Assembly: GCF_014306625.1 (NCBI RefSeq)
Contig: NZ_JACRYL010000008.1
Span: 1-64,000 of the forward strand
Direction: 5' to 3'
From: Pedobacter fastidiosus
GTDB taxonomy: Bacteria; Bacteroidota; Bacteroidia; Sphingobacteriales; Sphingobacteriaceae
Length of the DNA stretch: 64,000 nt
Part shown: piece by piece, positions 7,181 through 16,850 of the stretch
How the letters are laid out: every line of letters starts with the position of its first letter
How positions within the stretch are numbered: the first letter of the stretch is position 1
The notes under the pieces: model-generated
The model's input: the letters and a program-made list of their open reading frames with translations, nothing else
Told to the model about the DNA's origin: nothing
Database searches by the model: none
Position numbers and translations under genes: made by a program

Positions 7181-7205
7181 ATCCCCCGATTTTTCTATCG
7201 GGGAT
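7181..7205. repeat. Short palindromic repeat in intergenic DNA
   Basis: ATCCCCCGAT and ATCGGGGAT flank a T-rich loop, with one bulged C. It lies between convergent genes and resembles the GC-rich intergenic palindromes at 9.8-10.2 kb and 29.1 kb in style, not in sequence. Confidence 0.4.
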
Positions 7206-7302
7206 TTAGCGAAAAATAGGGCTACAATCGGCAAAGGATTACAGAACCATAAATTTCCAAATTATAAATTTGAAGTAAATAAAAAATCAAGGCTGCTATT
7301 TA

Positions 7303-9324
7303 TTATAATAAGCCTCTTTTTCTAAGCATTGGCTTGATATCTGGATTGTGTCCTCTAAAATTAAAAAACATTTTACCCAAATCTTCCGTATTTCCTTTTG
7401 ATAAAATTAAATCACGGAAACGTTGCCCATTTGCTCTAGATAAGCCACCATTTTCTTGAAACCAAGAGAATGCATCATTTTCGAGCATGGAAGTCCAGCT
7501 GTAAGCATAGTAACCCGCCGCATAACCATTGCTCCAAATATGCAAGAAATAGCTCGATCTATAACGAGGCGGAACATAAGATAAATTAAGATTTGTTTTC
7601 TTTAAAGCCTCAGTTTCGAATTTATCAACGTCTTGCAAAGGTGCTCCTGCAGGAATGGTATGCCATTGCATATCTAAATCTGCAGCTGCTAAAGCCTCAG
7701 TAAAAATATAACCCTGATTGAATGCACTTGCTTTTTTAATTTTATCTAACAGTGTCTGTGGCATTGGAGCACCCGTTTGATAATGAACTGCGTAGTTTTT
7801 TAATACTTTTGGATCAGATGCCCAATGCTCGTTAAATTGCGATGGAAATTCTACGTAATCGCGAGCCACGTTAGTACCCGAAAGACTCGGATATTGCTGA
7901 TTTGCGAACAATCCGTGTAAGCCATGTCCAAATTCATGGAACATTGTAGTTACATCATCAAAACTGATTAATGCTGGCTTTCCAGCTTCTGGTTTGGCAA
8001 AATTACATACATTATAAATTACCGGTTTAGTGCCAAATAATTTAGATTGAGGCACAAGATTGTCCATCCAAGCGCCACCGTCTTTATTATCTCGCTTGTA
8101 ATAATCGCAATAGAATAAACCCAACTGACTTCCATCTTTATCCAAAACATCAAAAACACGAACATCTTCCTGATAAACAGGCAAATCTTTACGCTCCTTA
8201 AAACTGATTCCATAAAGTTGGTTGGCCGCATAAAACACACCATTTTCTAAAACTTTATTCAATTCGAAATAAGGCTTAACTTCATTCTCATCCAAATCAT
8301 ATTTCGCCTTGCGAACCTGTTCTGCATAAAAATCCCAGTCCCACGGCTCAACTTTAAAGCCACCCTTTTGCTGATCGATTACAGCTTGAATATCCGCAGC
8401 TTCACCTTTTGCTTTCGCTGTTGCTGCAGGAATAACTTTGCTAAAAAATTCTTCGACTGCTTCTGGTGTTTTTGCCATTTGATTTTTGAGTTTCCACGAT
8501 GCGTAGTTTTTAAAACCTAATAACTGTGCTTGAGAAGCTCGGATTTGGGCAATTCTTGAAATATTTTTTCGGGTATCATTTGCATCACCCTTCTCTGCAC
8601 GATTCCAAGAATCATTAAATAACTTTTCGCGTTTAGATCGATCCGTCATCGATTGCAATTCTGGCTGTTGGGTGGTGTTTTTTAAGCCCTTGCCTGCAGC
8701 TTGTAATTGAGCAGTGAATTTTGCACTTAAAGATGATTCTTCTTTATTCAATTCTTTAAGCTTCTCTTTATCCGTTTCGGATAATTTGGCACCGGCCAGT
8801 TCAAATTTTTGATAATAATATTCCAATAAACGAAGTGATTCTGCATCTAATTTAAGTTTATCTTTTTGCTGAAAAACAGCTTCTACACGTTTAAATAACT
8901 TAGTATTTAAGTAAATCGCATCTGTATTGGCTGTTAATTTAGGGGCCTCTTCTTCTTTAACTTTTTGTAAATCTGGATTGGTATTTGCACCAGTAAGCAA
9001 AGTAAAAACCATATTTACACGCCCTAACAATTGCCCGCTTTTCTCAATCCCTAAAATTGTATTTTTAAATGTTGGGGCCTCCGCTTGGTTGGCTACTTTA
9101 TTAATCTCAACCATTTGTTGCTTCATGCCTTCTTCTAATGCCGGCTTGAAATCTCCACTTTTTATTTTATCGAATGCAGGAGCTTGAAAGGCGAGTTCGC
9201 TCGCCTTAAAAAAAGGATTTGAAGAAGAGAATGTATCACTGCTTTCATCAGCAGTTTTTTTGTTGTTACAAGACCCCATAATAACCAATAAAGCCAGCAT
9301 GGGCAAATAAGATATTTTTTTCAT
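7303..9324 (-). CDS. dcp: M3 family peptidyl-dipeptidase (Dcp-like), lipoprotein
   Basis: The protein has 673 residues, close to the length of Dcp/oligopeptidase A. A lipoprotein signal (about 1-19) ends in MGSC. The zinc motif HEFGHGLH lies near residue 460 in the M3 context FDDVTTMFHEFGHG, and a further Glu follows in EFPSQFNEHW, where M3 peptidases have the third ligand. M3 enzymes cleave short peptides, Dcp releasing C-terminal dipeptides. The lipobox places this copy outside the cytoplasm. It has no operon partner. Assignment to Dcp instead of oligopeptidase A is likely but not certain. Confidence 0.92.
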   Translation of the reverse strand: MKKISYLPMLALLVIMGSCNNKKTADESSDTFSSSNPFFKASELAFQAPAFDKIKSGDFKPALEEGMKQQMVEINKVANQAEAPTFKNTILGIEKSGQLLGRVNMVFTLLTGANTNPDLQKVKEEEAPKLTANTDAIYLNTKLFKRVEAVFQQKDKLKLDAESLRLLEYYYQKFELAGAKLSETDKEKLKELNKEESSLSAKFTAQLQAAGKGLKNTTQQPELQSMTDRSKREKLFNDSWNRAEKGDANDTRKNISRIAQIRASQAQLLGFKNYASWKLKNQMAKTPEAVEEFFSKVIPAATAKAKGEAADIQAVIDQQKGGFKVEPWDWDFYAEQVRKAKYDLDENEVKPYFELNKVLENGVFYAANQLYGISFKERKDLPVYQEDVRVFDVLDKDGSQLGLFYCDYYKRDNKDGGAWMDNLVPQSKLFGTKPVIYNVCNFAKPEAGKPALISFDDVTTMFHEFGHGLHGLFANQQYPSLSGTNVARDYVEFPSQFNEHWASDPKVLKNYAVHYQTGAPMPQTLLDKIKKASAFNQGYIFTEALAAADLDMQWHTIPAGAPLQDVDKFETEALKKTNLNLSYVPPRYRSSYFLHIWSNGYAAGYYAYSWTSMLENDAFSWFQENGGLSRANGQRFRDLILSKGNTEDLGKMFFNFRGHNPDIKPMLRKRGLL

Positions 9325-9536
9325 GAATTATATAAAGTTAAGCTTACGTTAAAAGTAAGAAATAAAGAGGAAAATTTCTTGCTGGCAACCAATTTAGAAT
9401 GTAATGTGTATTATGCTTATTGTCAATTCATTATTATTAATGATCAAATAAAATTCGAGAAAATCAGTTAATTTAACCCAAGTAAAACATTTACAGCTTT
9501 TATCCGTTCTATAAATGTAACCAAGTAGAAATCATC

Positions 9537-9698
9537 ATGAATGTAAACTATTATAAATCGCAACCAGCTCTCATAAAATTTGGTCATGATCATAAAGATT
9601 CTGATGAAAATTCGGTAACCATACAGAAACTTGTCGATAACGATAAATACTATGTAGTACTGGTAAATGGAAGAAGCATTTCAATTATAAAAAAGTAA
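9537..9698 (+). CDS. Small hypothetical protein, 53 residues
   Basis: This open frame runs from ATG 9537 to TAA 9696-9698. The product starts MNVNYYKSQP and ends in a VVLVNGRSISIIKK-type strand, giving a soluble, beta-rich small protein with an acidic centre (HDHKDSDEN). No family is recognised. Support for expression is a strong terminator 20 bases downstream that fits no other gene. Confidence 0.5.
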   Translation: MNVNYYKSQPALIKFGHDHKDSDENSVTIQKLVDNDKYYVVLVNGRSISIIKK

Positions 9699-9717
9699 AA
9701 TTCTCGCAAATTATATT

Positions 9718-9758
9718 AACAAAGCCATTCATATTAAATATGAGTGGCTTTGTTGTTT
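9718..9758 (+). terminator. Terminator of the 53-residue gene
   Basis: CAAAGCCA and TGGCTTTG pair around an AT-rich loop, followed by TTGTTTGTT. It is the only terminator available to the small gene at 9537. Confidence 0.75.
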
Positions 9759-9806
9759 GTTATCTCTTCATTAACGTATTTTTTTAATTTACAGGATATT
9801 CATTTG

Positions 9807-9982
9807 GAAAGCAAAACCTCCCCCTTGCCCCCTCCAGAGGGGGATACAAAGTGCAATAGCGATGTGGATAAAAAAGGAAACCCATTTTACTATATGCGAT
9901 TCGCAGGTAGTGCGCCCATCTCCCCCGCTGGCGGGGGAATTAAAGGGGGTGGTATTTTTAGCCTCCTTACCAAGAGATAAAA
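9807..9982. repeat. Intergenic repeat, copy 1
   Basis: A conserved core from GGATACAAAGTGC to GGTAGTGCGCCC lies between two GC-rich palindromes, CCCCCT-CCAG-AGGGGG and CCCCCG-CTGG-CGGGGG. A shared tail TAGCCTCCT.ACCAAGAGATAAAA follows. The GC content is far above that of the surrounding DNA. Confidence 0.8.
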
Positions 9983-10049
9983 GATCCTAGCAGATTGTCA
10001 AAATAACTTCATCAGCGTAAATCCTTTTTATCTGCGGGAGAATTATTTC

Positions 10050-10225
10050 GAAAACAAACCTCCCATTGCCAACCCCAGAGGGGGATACAAAGTGCCGATA
10101 GCGATGTGGATAAAAAAGGAAACCCATTTTACTATATGCGATTCGCAGGTAGTGCGCCCATCTCCCCCGGTGGCGGGGGAATTAAAGGGGGTGGTATTTT
10201 TAGCCTCCTGACCAAGAGATAAAAA
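10050..10225. repeat. Intergenic repeat, copy 2
   Basis: This is a direct copy of 9807-9982 with a handful of changes. The first palindrome is degraded (AACCCCAGAGGGGG) and the second is CCCCCG-GTGG-CGGGGG. Same orientation, about 243 bp from copy 1. Confidence 0.8.
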
Positions 10226-10263
10226 ATGCCGATTTTTCCGGCAAATCCCCCCAATCATATTAT

Positions 10264-10683
10264 TTAATTTTCTTCAGCAAGTTTCTTGAAATTATTTAGA
10301 ATGGCCTGCCAGCCAATTTGTTGCATCTCAACGGGATTGGTTTCCTCAGCATCGAAAGTTTCGGTAACCAGCGTTTTATCTCCATCTGCTTCGAAAACAA
10401 TTTTTACTCTTCTATCATCGGCTAAAGTATACTCAATTAACTTATTTTCTTCAACTGCAGTATAAGTTCCGCCGAAATCAAAGCTCATTTTACCATCTTT
10501 AGCGGCCATTGTTGTCGAAAATTTACCACCTATATGCAAATCATTTTCTGCTTTTGGCGCATGCCAATCTGCAGATGCAAAAGCCCAATTTTTAATGTGT
10601 TCTGGATTGTTCCAAAATTCCCAAACCTTTTCAACGGTTGCATTAATACTTGCGCTAACTGTTATTGGTGTTCTATTCTCCAT
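10264..10683 (-). CDS. SRPBCC/AHSA1-family protein
   Basis: The protein has 139 residues and a START-like fold: ITVSASINATVEKVWEFWNNPEHIKNW at the N-terminus and a long C-terminal helix with GWQAILNNFKKLAE. This is the standard AHSA1 (activator of Hsp90 ATPase-like) pattern. The fold binds hydrophobic ligands or partners; the actual ligand is unknown. It has no signal peptide and is probably cytoplasmic. Monocistronic. Confidence 0.88.
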   Translation of the reverse strand: MENRTPITVSASINATVEKVWEFWNNPEHIKNWAFASADWHAPKAENDLHIGGKFSTTMAAKDGKMSFDFGGTYTAVEENKLIEYTLADDRRVKIVFEADGDKTLVTETFDAEETNPVEMQQIGWQAILNNFKKLAEEN

Positions 10684-10972
10684 TTTTTATTCATTTAAAT
10701 TGTTGCTATAAAGATAAGAGAACTTACAACATCCCGAATGGGGTAATCACGACAAATTAAGGTGGAATATTGTGCTACAAATGAATTGATAACAATTTGC
10801 CAATTTGCATTTTTAATTATTGGAGGAGGTTTGAGTTAAGCGATCTAATTTTCGGCTAGTTACAAATCAATTTTAGAATGCTAACTTCATTTACTGATTA
10901 GAATTCAAATTATTTTAACGTAACAATTCGAATATTATTTGATTCGCATAATTTTTGATTTGAAAGGAATAC

Positions 10973-11001
10973 TTGGATATTGCAACCATAATATAAATTT
11001 G
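10973..11001 (+). promoter_or_regulatory. Promoter of the efflux operon
   Basis: TTG (10973-10975) and TAAATTTG (10994-11001) are 18 nt apart. The transcript would begin about 10 nt before ATG 11020, which decides against a start at 10939. Confidence 0.6.
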
Positions 11002-11019
11002 CGGTGTAATTTATACACT

Positions 11020-12411
11020 ATGCCCCGAACACCCAAATCTTATCTTGCTATTTGTCTATTTTTTATCGGTTTTTTATCTGCAAATGCCCAAACCCTAACG
11101 CTTAAGCAGGCTGTAAATACAGCATTAAGTAATTATGGAACCATAAAAGCAAAGAATAATTATGCCAATGCTTCTAAGGCAATAATTCAACAGACCAAAA
11201 GAGAGTACCTTCCAAACTTTAATCTTAGTGCACAACAAGATTATGGAACCATTAATGGCCAAAATGGCCCACAATATGGTTTAGGTGGATTAGGAACTGC
11301 ATCTTCTGGGCCTGCTTTGGATAAGCAAAATTGGAATGCAGCATTTGGTGCACTGTATTTGGCTAATGTTAACTGGGACTTTTTTACTTTCGGGAGAATT
11401 AAACAGCGCATAAAAATTGCCGATGCAGCTTACAAAAGAGATCAAAATGATTTAGAGCAAGAAAAATTCCAGCAAGAAATTAGAGTTTCTGCAGCTTATT
11501 TAAATTTGTTGGCAGCACAGCGATTAACTAAATCTCAGCAAAAGAATCTTAATAGAGCAATCACCTTTAAAAATACTGCAGTTATTAGAGCTAAAAACGG
11601 CCTAATTGCCGGTGTAGATTCGTCCTTCGCCAAAGCAGAAGTTTCAAGTGCGAAAATTGCCTTAACCAAGGCGAAGGATTTAGAGCAAGAACAAGCAAAT
11701 AGATTAGGTGTATTGATGGGTTTAACTGCCACGGATTACGAGTTAGATACAGCCTCCATCAGTAGAATTCCAACTGATTTAATAAGTGATACGACTATCA
11801 AATCAACCCATCCTTTATTAAAATATTATCAAAATAGAATTGATGTTAGTAACGAGCAAACGAGTTATTTTAAACGGCTTTACTTTCCAACTTTCTCCTT
11901 GTTTGGCGTTATGCAAGGTCGTGGCTCTGGTTTCAGCACCGGTTATGCGCTAGATCAAACAGCATATTCTACAAGTTATACAGATGGAATAAACCCAACA
12001 AGAGGAAACTATTTGATTGGAATAGGAATGACTTGGAACTTAACCACAATTCTTCGAAATCATCCTCAGGTTCGTGCTCAACAATATATAAGCGAAGGTT
12101 TAAAAGATGAGTATGAACTAGTAGATCAGCAACTTAAAGCGCAGTTAGCGCTAGCAGATGCAAAACTTAAAAATGCGCTTGATAATTACAATGAAGCGCC
12201 AATTCAGGTTAAAGCCGCATCTGATGCTTACCTACAAAAAAGCACCTTATACAAAAACGGCCTAACTACACTTGTTGATCTTACCCAAACACTTTTCACA
12301 CTAAACCGAGCCGAAACAGATAGAGATATTGCCTACACAAATGTTTGGCAAGCACTCCTTTTAAAATCTGCTGCTTTAGGAAATTACGACATATTTATCA
12401 ACGAATTTTAA
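11020..12411 (+). CDS. TolC-family outer membrane efflux protein
   Basis: The protein has 463 residues. A signal peptide (about 1-23, ending SANAQ) is followed by the TolC repeat pattern, opening with LTLKQAVNTALSN and having long alpha-helical stretches around 80-230 and 330-450. TolC proteins form the trimeric outer-membrane duct of tripartite pumps. ATG 11020 is chosen over an upstream frame extension because of the promoter at 10973-11001 and because the signal peptide starts there. It is first in an operon: the RND pump starts 13 bp after its stop. Confidence 0.93.
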   Translation: MPRTPKSYLAICLFFIGFLSANAQTLTLKQAVNTALSNYGTIKAKNNYANASKAIIQQTKREYLPNFNLSAQQDYGTINGQNGPQYGLGGLGTASSGPALDKQNWNAAFGALYLANVNWDFFTFGRIKQRIKIADAAYKRDQNDLEQEKFQQEIRVSAAYLNLLAAQRLTKSQQKNLNRAITFKNTAVIRAKNGLIAGVDSSFAKAEVSSAKIALTKAKDLEQEQANRLGVLMGLTATDYELDTASISRIPTDLISDTTIKSTHPLLKYYQNRIDVSNEQTSYFKRLYFPTFSLFGVMQGRGSGFSTGYALDQTAYSTSYTDGINPTRGNYLIGIGMTWNLTTILRNHPQVRAQQYISEGLKDEYELVDQQLKAQLALADAKLKNALDNYNEAPIQVKAASDAYLQKSTLYKNGLTTLVDLTQTLFTLNRAETDRDIAYTNVWQALLLKSAALGNYDIFINEF

Positions 12412-12424
12412 TCTTGCTATATAA

Positions 12425-15400
12425 ATGAACTTAATACGTTTCGCACTCCGAAAACCCATTTCTATCTTAGTTTTAGTTGCAGGATTATTCTTTTTTGGGA
12501 TTGGCGCCATCAATCAAATCAAAGTGGATATTTTACCACAGATGAATCTCCCGGTGATTTATATAGCGCACCCTTTTGGTGGCTACACACCTAATCAAAT
12601 GGAGGCTTATTTTGGAAAGCAATACGTTAACATCTTGCTTTTTGCAAATGGGATTAAAAGCATTGAAACCAAGAATACTCAAGGTTTGATGCTGATGAAA
12701 TTAACGTATTACGAAGGCACAAATATGGCACAAGCGGCCGCAGAATTGAGTGCGCTATCTAATCGGGCACAGGCAATTTTCCCACCGGGTTCTCAGCCTC
12801 CCTTTGTAATTCGATTTGATGCTTCTTCCCTCCCAGTTGGCCAATTGGTACTGAGCAGCTCCATTAGAAATAATAATGAATTACAAGACTTAGCCAATAC
12901 CTATGTGCGCCCAGGGTTTTCTTCAATTCCTGGTTTATTATCTCCAGCTCCATTTGGTGGAAGTCCGAGAACGATAGAAATTAATGTAAACCCCTCCCTA
13001 CTTCGTTCGCATAATTTAACGGTCGATCAGGTTGTAGAAGCCATTAGATTAAATAATCAAACGGCTCCATCAGGAAACATTAGAATTGGAGATAAAAACT
13101 ACATAACCCCAACAAATTACACCATTAAAAAAGTTAAGGATTTCGAGAATATTCCTTTATTTAAAGGTGGCGTTCAAAATTTACAGCTTCGCGATGTTGC
13201 AACAATTAAAGATGGGGCAGATTTAGTTGCTGGTTATGCCTTAATTAATGGCAAACGATCGGTGTATTTAAGTATTGCGAAATCTGGAGATGCTTCTACT
13301 TGGGATGTGGTTAAAAATTTAAAGAAAAATCTGCCCACCATTCAAAATTCCTTGCCCGAAGATGTTAAACTTTCTTATGAGTTTGATCAATCCGTTTATG
13401 TAATTAATGCAGTAAAAAGTCTGGTCAGCGAGGGTGCAATCGGCGCTATTTTAACAGGCTTAATGGTTTTGCTTTTCTTAGGCGATAAACGAGCTGCCTT
13501 AATTGTAATTTTAACCATTCCAACATCGATTATTGCAGGGGTGCTTTTCTTAAAGCTGTTCGGACAAACCATCAACATCATGACTTTGAGCGGTTTAGCC
13601 TTAGCCATTGGGATTTTAGTTGATGAATCTACCGTAACGATAGAAAATATTCACCAGCATTTTGATATGGGAAAACCGAAGGCGCTCGCCATTTGGGATG
13701 CTTGTAAAGAAATCGCTTTCCCAAAACTTTTAATTCTGTTCTGTATCCTTGCAGTTTTTGCTCCTGCATTTACCATGACAGGGATTCCTGGTGCGCTATT
13801 TTTACCCTTAGCATTGGCAATCGGCTTTTCAATGGTCGTTTCGTTTTTACTATCGCAAACCTTTGTGCCCATTATGGCAAATTGGTTAATGGTTGCGCAT
13901 CCTAAAAAGGGAAGTGAAAATCATCCAGGAATTACTCAGGATGATGCTGATTTCCAAGCGACTGGAATCCCAATAGAATCGGAAAAAGATACCTTGAACC
14001 AGAAAAGAGTTCTCGTAGAAAGAGAAGATTTTAGTGGCAATGGTAAAATTGGCTTTTTTGATAAATTTAGAAACCGTTTTATGCGTTTTCTCGATCGAAT
14101 TTTACCTTACCGAAAACCAGTTGTTTTAATTTATTTAGTCTCGATAATTGGCTTAGCCGCATTACTATTGTTAAATATCGGTCGAGATGTTTTACCTAGA
14201 GTTAATTCTAGCCAATTTCAATTGCGATTACGTGCGCCCGATGGAACACGTTTAGAACGAACGGAAGAAAAAGCAAATGTAGTTTTAGCCGAACTTAAAA
14301 AAATGGTTGGAGCTGAACACGTTGGCATTTCATCTGTTTATATTGGTCAGCATCCTGCGCAATATTCGGTAAATCCCATTTACCAATTTATGGCTGGCCC
14401 ACATGAAGCAGTTTTTCAGGTTAGCTTGAAAGATTATGAAGCAGACATGGATGATTTCAAAGATAAATTCAGAGAAAAAATTAAAAGTGTTTTACCGGAT
14501 GTTAAACTTTCTTTCGAACCAATAGAATTAACCGATAAAGTTTTAAGCCAAGGTTCCCCTACTCCTGTGGAAGTCAGAATTGCCGGAAAAAACAAGAAAC
14601 TAAACGAAAAGTATGCGAATAAAATTCTATCCGAATTAAAGGAAATTCCTTACATGAGGGATGTTCAAATCGCTCAGCCAATTAAATATCCTTCACTAAA
14701 CATTGATGTCGATAGAACCCGAGCTGCGCAAATTGGAATAGATATGGCCGATATTTCTAGATCTCTTATTGCCTCCACTTCTTCATCCCGTTATACGGAT
14801 AAAAATATTTGGCTTGATGAAAAGAGTGCGCTTCCTTATAATGTGCAGGTTCAGGTTCCGCTTAATCAAATGACGACCAAAGATGATATTGGTGAAATAC
14901 CGCTGTTAAAAAATGCTTCGAGACCTGTTTTAAGCGATGTAGCTAAAATTACGCCTGACACAACTTACGGCGAAAACGATAATATTGGAGCAATGCCATT
15001 CCTTTCTGTAACTGCAAATCTTTACCATAAAGATTTGGGAACAGCATCAAAAGACGTTGCAAAAGCGATAAAAGATGTTGGCGAATTGCCACGCGGTTTA
15101 AACGTTTCTGCAGTTGGCTTAAGCAAAGTTTTAACGGAGACTTTAGATAGTTTACAATCTGGTTTATTGGTTGCCATTGTGGTAATCTTTTTAATGCTAG
15201 CGGCAAACTTTCAATCTTTTAAAGTTCCATTGGTTATTTTGGCAACCGTTCCTGCTGTAATTTTAGGTTCTTTGTTACTTTTAACAATTACCGGATCAAC
15301 GTTAAATCTTCAATCTTATATGGGTATAATCATGTCTGTTGGCGTTTCAATAGCCAATGCAGTTTTACTGATTACCAACGCAGAGCAATTAAGAAAACAT

Positions 15401-15709
15401 AATGGCAACGCTTTACAATCTGCCAGGGAGGCCGCCGCTTTACGTTTGCGCCCAATTATAATGACGAGTATAGCCATGATTGCAGGTATGTTACCAATGG
15501 CAATTGGCCATGGCGAGGGTGGTGGCGCAGTTTCTCCACTGGGCAGATCAGTTATTGGTGGGTTATTGGCATCTACATTTGCCGTATTAATTATTTTGCC
15601 ACTTGTGTTTGCTTGGGTTCAGGGTAAAGAAACTACTAATTCAATGTCGCTGGATCCAGAAGACGAAGAAAGCATTCACTACATTAAAGGTTTAGAAGAA
15701 AACGAATAA
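12425..15709 (+). CDS. RND efflux transporter permease
   Basis: The protein has 1094 residues, twelve membrane helices in two halves and two large periplasmic regions. The N-terminus (IRFALRKPISILVLVAG) and the helix-4 block GILVDESTV near 395-402 are typical of AcrB/CusA-type pumps; the proton-relay pair is Asp-Glu where AcrB has Asp-Asp. A hydrophilic insert lies around 495-550. It would use proton flow to export small molecules through the TolC partner. The substrate class cannot be told from sequence here. Second gene of the operon; the adaptor begins 13 bp downstream. Confidence 0.93.
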   Translation: MNLIRFALRKPISILVLVAGLFFFGIGAINQIKVDILPQMNLPVIYIAHPFGGYTPNQMEAYFGKQYVNILLFANGIKSIETKNTQGLMLMKLTYYEGTNMAQAAAELSALSNRAQAIFPPGSQPPFVIRFDASSLPVGQLVLSSSIRNNNELQDLANTYVRPGFSSIPGLLSPAPFGGSPRTIEINVNPSLLRSHNLTVDQVVEAIRLNNQTAPSGNIRIGDKNYITPTNYTIKKVKDFENIPLFKGGVQNLQLRDVATIKDGADLVAGYALINGKRSVYLSIAKSGDASTWDVVKNLKKNLPTIQNSLPEDVKLSYEFDQSVYVINAVKSLVSEGAIGAILTGLMVLLFLGDKRAALIVILTIPTSIIAGVLFLKLFGQTINIMTLSGLALAIGILVDESTVTIENIHQHFDMGKPKALAIWDACKEIAFPKLLILFCILAVFAPAFTMTGIPGALFLPLALAIGFSMVVSFLLSQTFVPIMANWLMVAHPKKGSENHPGITQDDADFQATGIPIESEKDTLNQKRVLVEREDFSGNGKIGFFDKFRNRFMRFLDRILPYRKPVVLIYLVSIIGLAALLLLNIGRDVLPRVNSSQFQLRLRAPDGTRLERTEEKANVVLAELKKMVGAEHVGISSVYIGQHPAQYSVNPIYQFMAGPHEAVFQVSLKDYEADMDDFKDKFREKIKSVLPDVKLSFEPIELTDKVLSQGSPTPVEVRIAGKNKKLNEKYANKILSELKEIPYMRDVQIAQPIKYPSLNIDVDRTRAAQIGIDMADISRSLIASTSSSRYTDKNIWLDEKSALPYNVQVQVPLNQMTTKDDIGEIPLLKNASRPVLSDVAKITPDTTYGENDNIGAMPFLSVTANLYHKDLGTASKDVAKAIKDVGELPRGLNVSAVGLSKVLTETLDSLQSGLLVAIVVIFLMLAANFQSFKVPLVILATVPAVILGSLLLLTITGSTLNLQSYMGIIMSVGVSIANAVLLITNAEQLRKHNGNALQSAREAAALRLRPIIMTSIAMIAGMLPMAIGHGEGGGAVSPLGRSVIGGLLASTFAVLIILPLVFAWVQGKETTNSMSLDPEDEESIHYIKGLEENE

Positions 15710-15722
15710 ATTATCATCACAA

Positions 15723-16823
15723 ATGAAAACGAAGATATTCTCAAAAGTATTATTAGGTACAAGTTTAGCATTTATAACGGCAATTTATGGCTGTGGCAAT
15801 TCAGAAACCAAAGTCGACGCCAAAAAAGAAAAGGATGTAGCAATTGCAACGTTCGATTTGAAAAAAGATAAATTATCAACTTCATTAAGCTTACCCGGCG
15901 AATTAATTGCATTACAGCAAGTAGATTTATATGCAAAAGTGAGCAGTTTTGTTAAAACCTTAAAAGTTGATATTGGCTCAGAAGTAACGAGAGGCCAAAT
16001 ACTAATAACATTAGAAGCACCAGAAATGACTTCTCAGTTTGCTGCAGCACAATCAAAACTTAAAGCTCAAGAAGCAATTTACACCGCAAGCAAAGCAAAT
16101 TATAATCGCTTATACGAAACTAGTAAAACCCCGGGAACCATTTCGACAAATGATTTAGACCAAGCCATGGCGAGAAGAAATTCTGATTTAGCTCAACTTG
16201 ACGCGGCCAAAGCATCTGTTAGAGAAGTGGGCTCTGTTCAAGACTACCTAACAATTAGAGCACCATTTAGCGGAATTATTTCCGCAAGAAATGTAAATCT
16301 AGGTGCTTATGTTGGTCCGTCGGGTAAAGGTTCTGATTTGCCTTTATTTACTTTGCAAGATCAAAAGAATTTACGTTTAGCAGTTTCAATTCCTGAAGTT
16401 TATACCGGTTATTTAAAAGATGGTGATGAAGTAAGTTTTACTGTAAAATCGATTCCAAGTCAAACTTTTAAAGCCAAAGTAAAAAGAATGTCAGGCGCTT
16501 TAGATAGTCGTTTACGCTCTGAACGGGTAGAAATGGATGTTCCAAACGCGAGCAAAGCTCTTCTCCCGGGTATGGTTGCGGAGGTTAATATTCCATTACC
16601 TGCAAATGCAAGCACTTTTATTATTTCTAAAAAATCACTGCTGGATACCAGTGAAGGTTATTTTATACTGAAAGTAGTTGATGGTAAAGCGGTAAAAGTT
16701 TCAGTAAAAAAAGGAAGGGAAACGGATGATAAAGTTGAGGTTTTTGGAAATTTAACAGAAGGTGACAAATTAGTTGCAGAACCGACAGAGGAAATGCATG
16801 AAGGAATGGCGATTAAATCTTAA
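15723..16823 (+). CDS. RND periplasmic adaptor (HlyD/MFP family), lipoprotein
   Basis: The protein has 366 residues with a lipobox IYGC (Cys24). It shows the barrel-sandwich/hairpin layout of membrane fusion proteins: a VSSFVKTLKVDIGSEVTRGQ-like lipoyl half, a coiled-coil hairpin (about 95-165), the second half TIRAPFSGIISARNV, and beta-barrel plus membrane-proximal domains. It links the RND pump to the TolC duct. It is third in the operon; the adaptor coming last reverses the common order of adaptor, pump, duct. Confidence 0.92.
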   Translation: MKTKIFSKVLLGTSLAFITAIYGCGNSETKVDAKKEKDVAIATFDLKKDKLSTSLSLPGELIALQQVDLYAKVSSFVKTLKVDIGSEVTRGQILITLEAPEMTSQFAAAQSKLKAQEAIYTASKANYNRLYETSKTPGTISTNDLDQAMARRNSDLAQLDAAKASVREVGSVQDYLTIRAPFSGIISARNVNLGAYVGPSGKGSDLPLFTLQDQKNLRLAVSIPEVYTGYLKDGDEVSFTVKSIPSQTFKAKVKRMSGALDSRLRSERVEMDVPNASKALLPGMVAEVNIPLPANASTFIISKKSLLDTSEGYFILKVVDGKAVKVSVKKGRETDDKVEVFGNLTEGDKLVAEPTEEMHEGMAIKS

Positions 16824-16850
16824 ATTTGTTAGTAACAAGCATTTAGGATT

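Larger units (their letters stand above)
9699..10263. other. Intergenic region holding two repeat copies
   Basis: Apart from the terminator at 9718-9758, the stretch is occupied by two copies of a repeat (9807-9982 and 10050-10225). Open frames through it on both strands run across the repeats and their palindromes and are not taken as genes. Confidence 0.6.

Noticed and set aside
9744..9980. 78-residue gene on the plus strand, and a similar one at 10043-10258 on the minus strand
   Set aside because: Both frames run through the two intergenic repeat copies and translate their palindromes (proline/glycine-rich runs).
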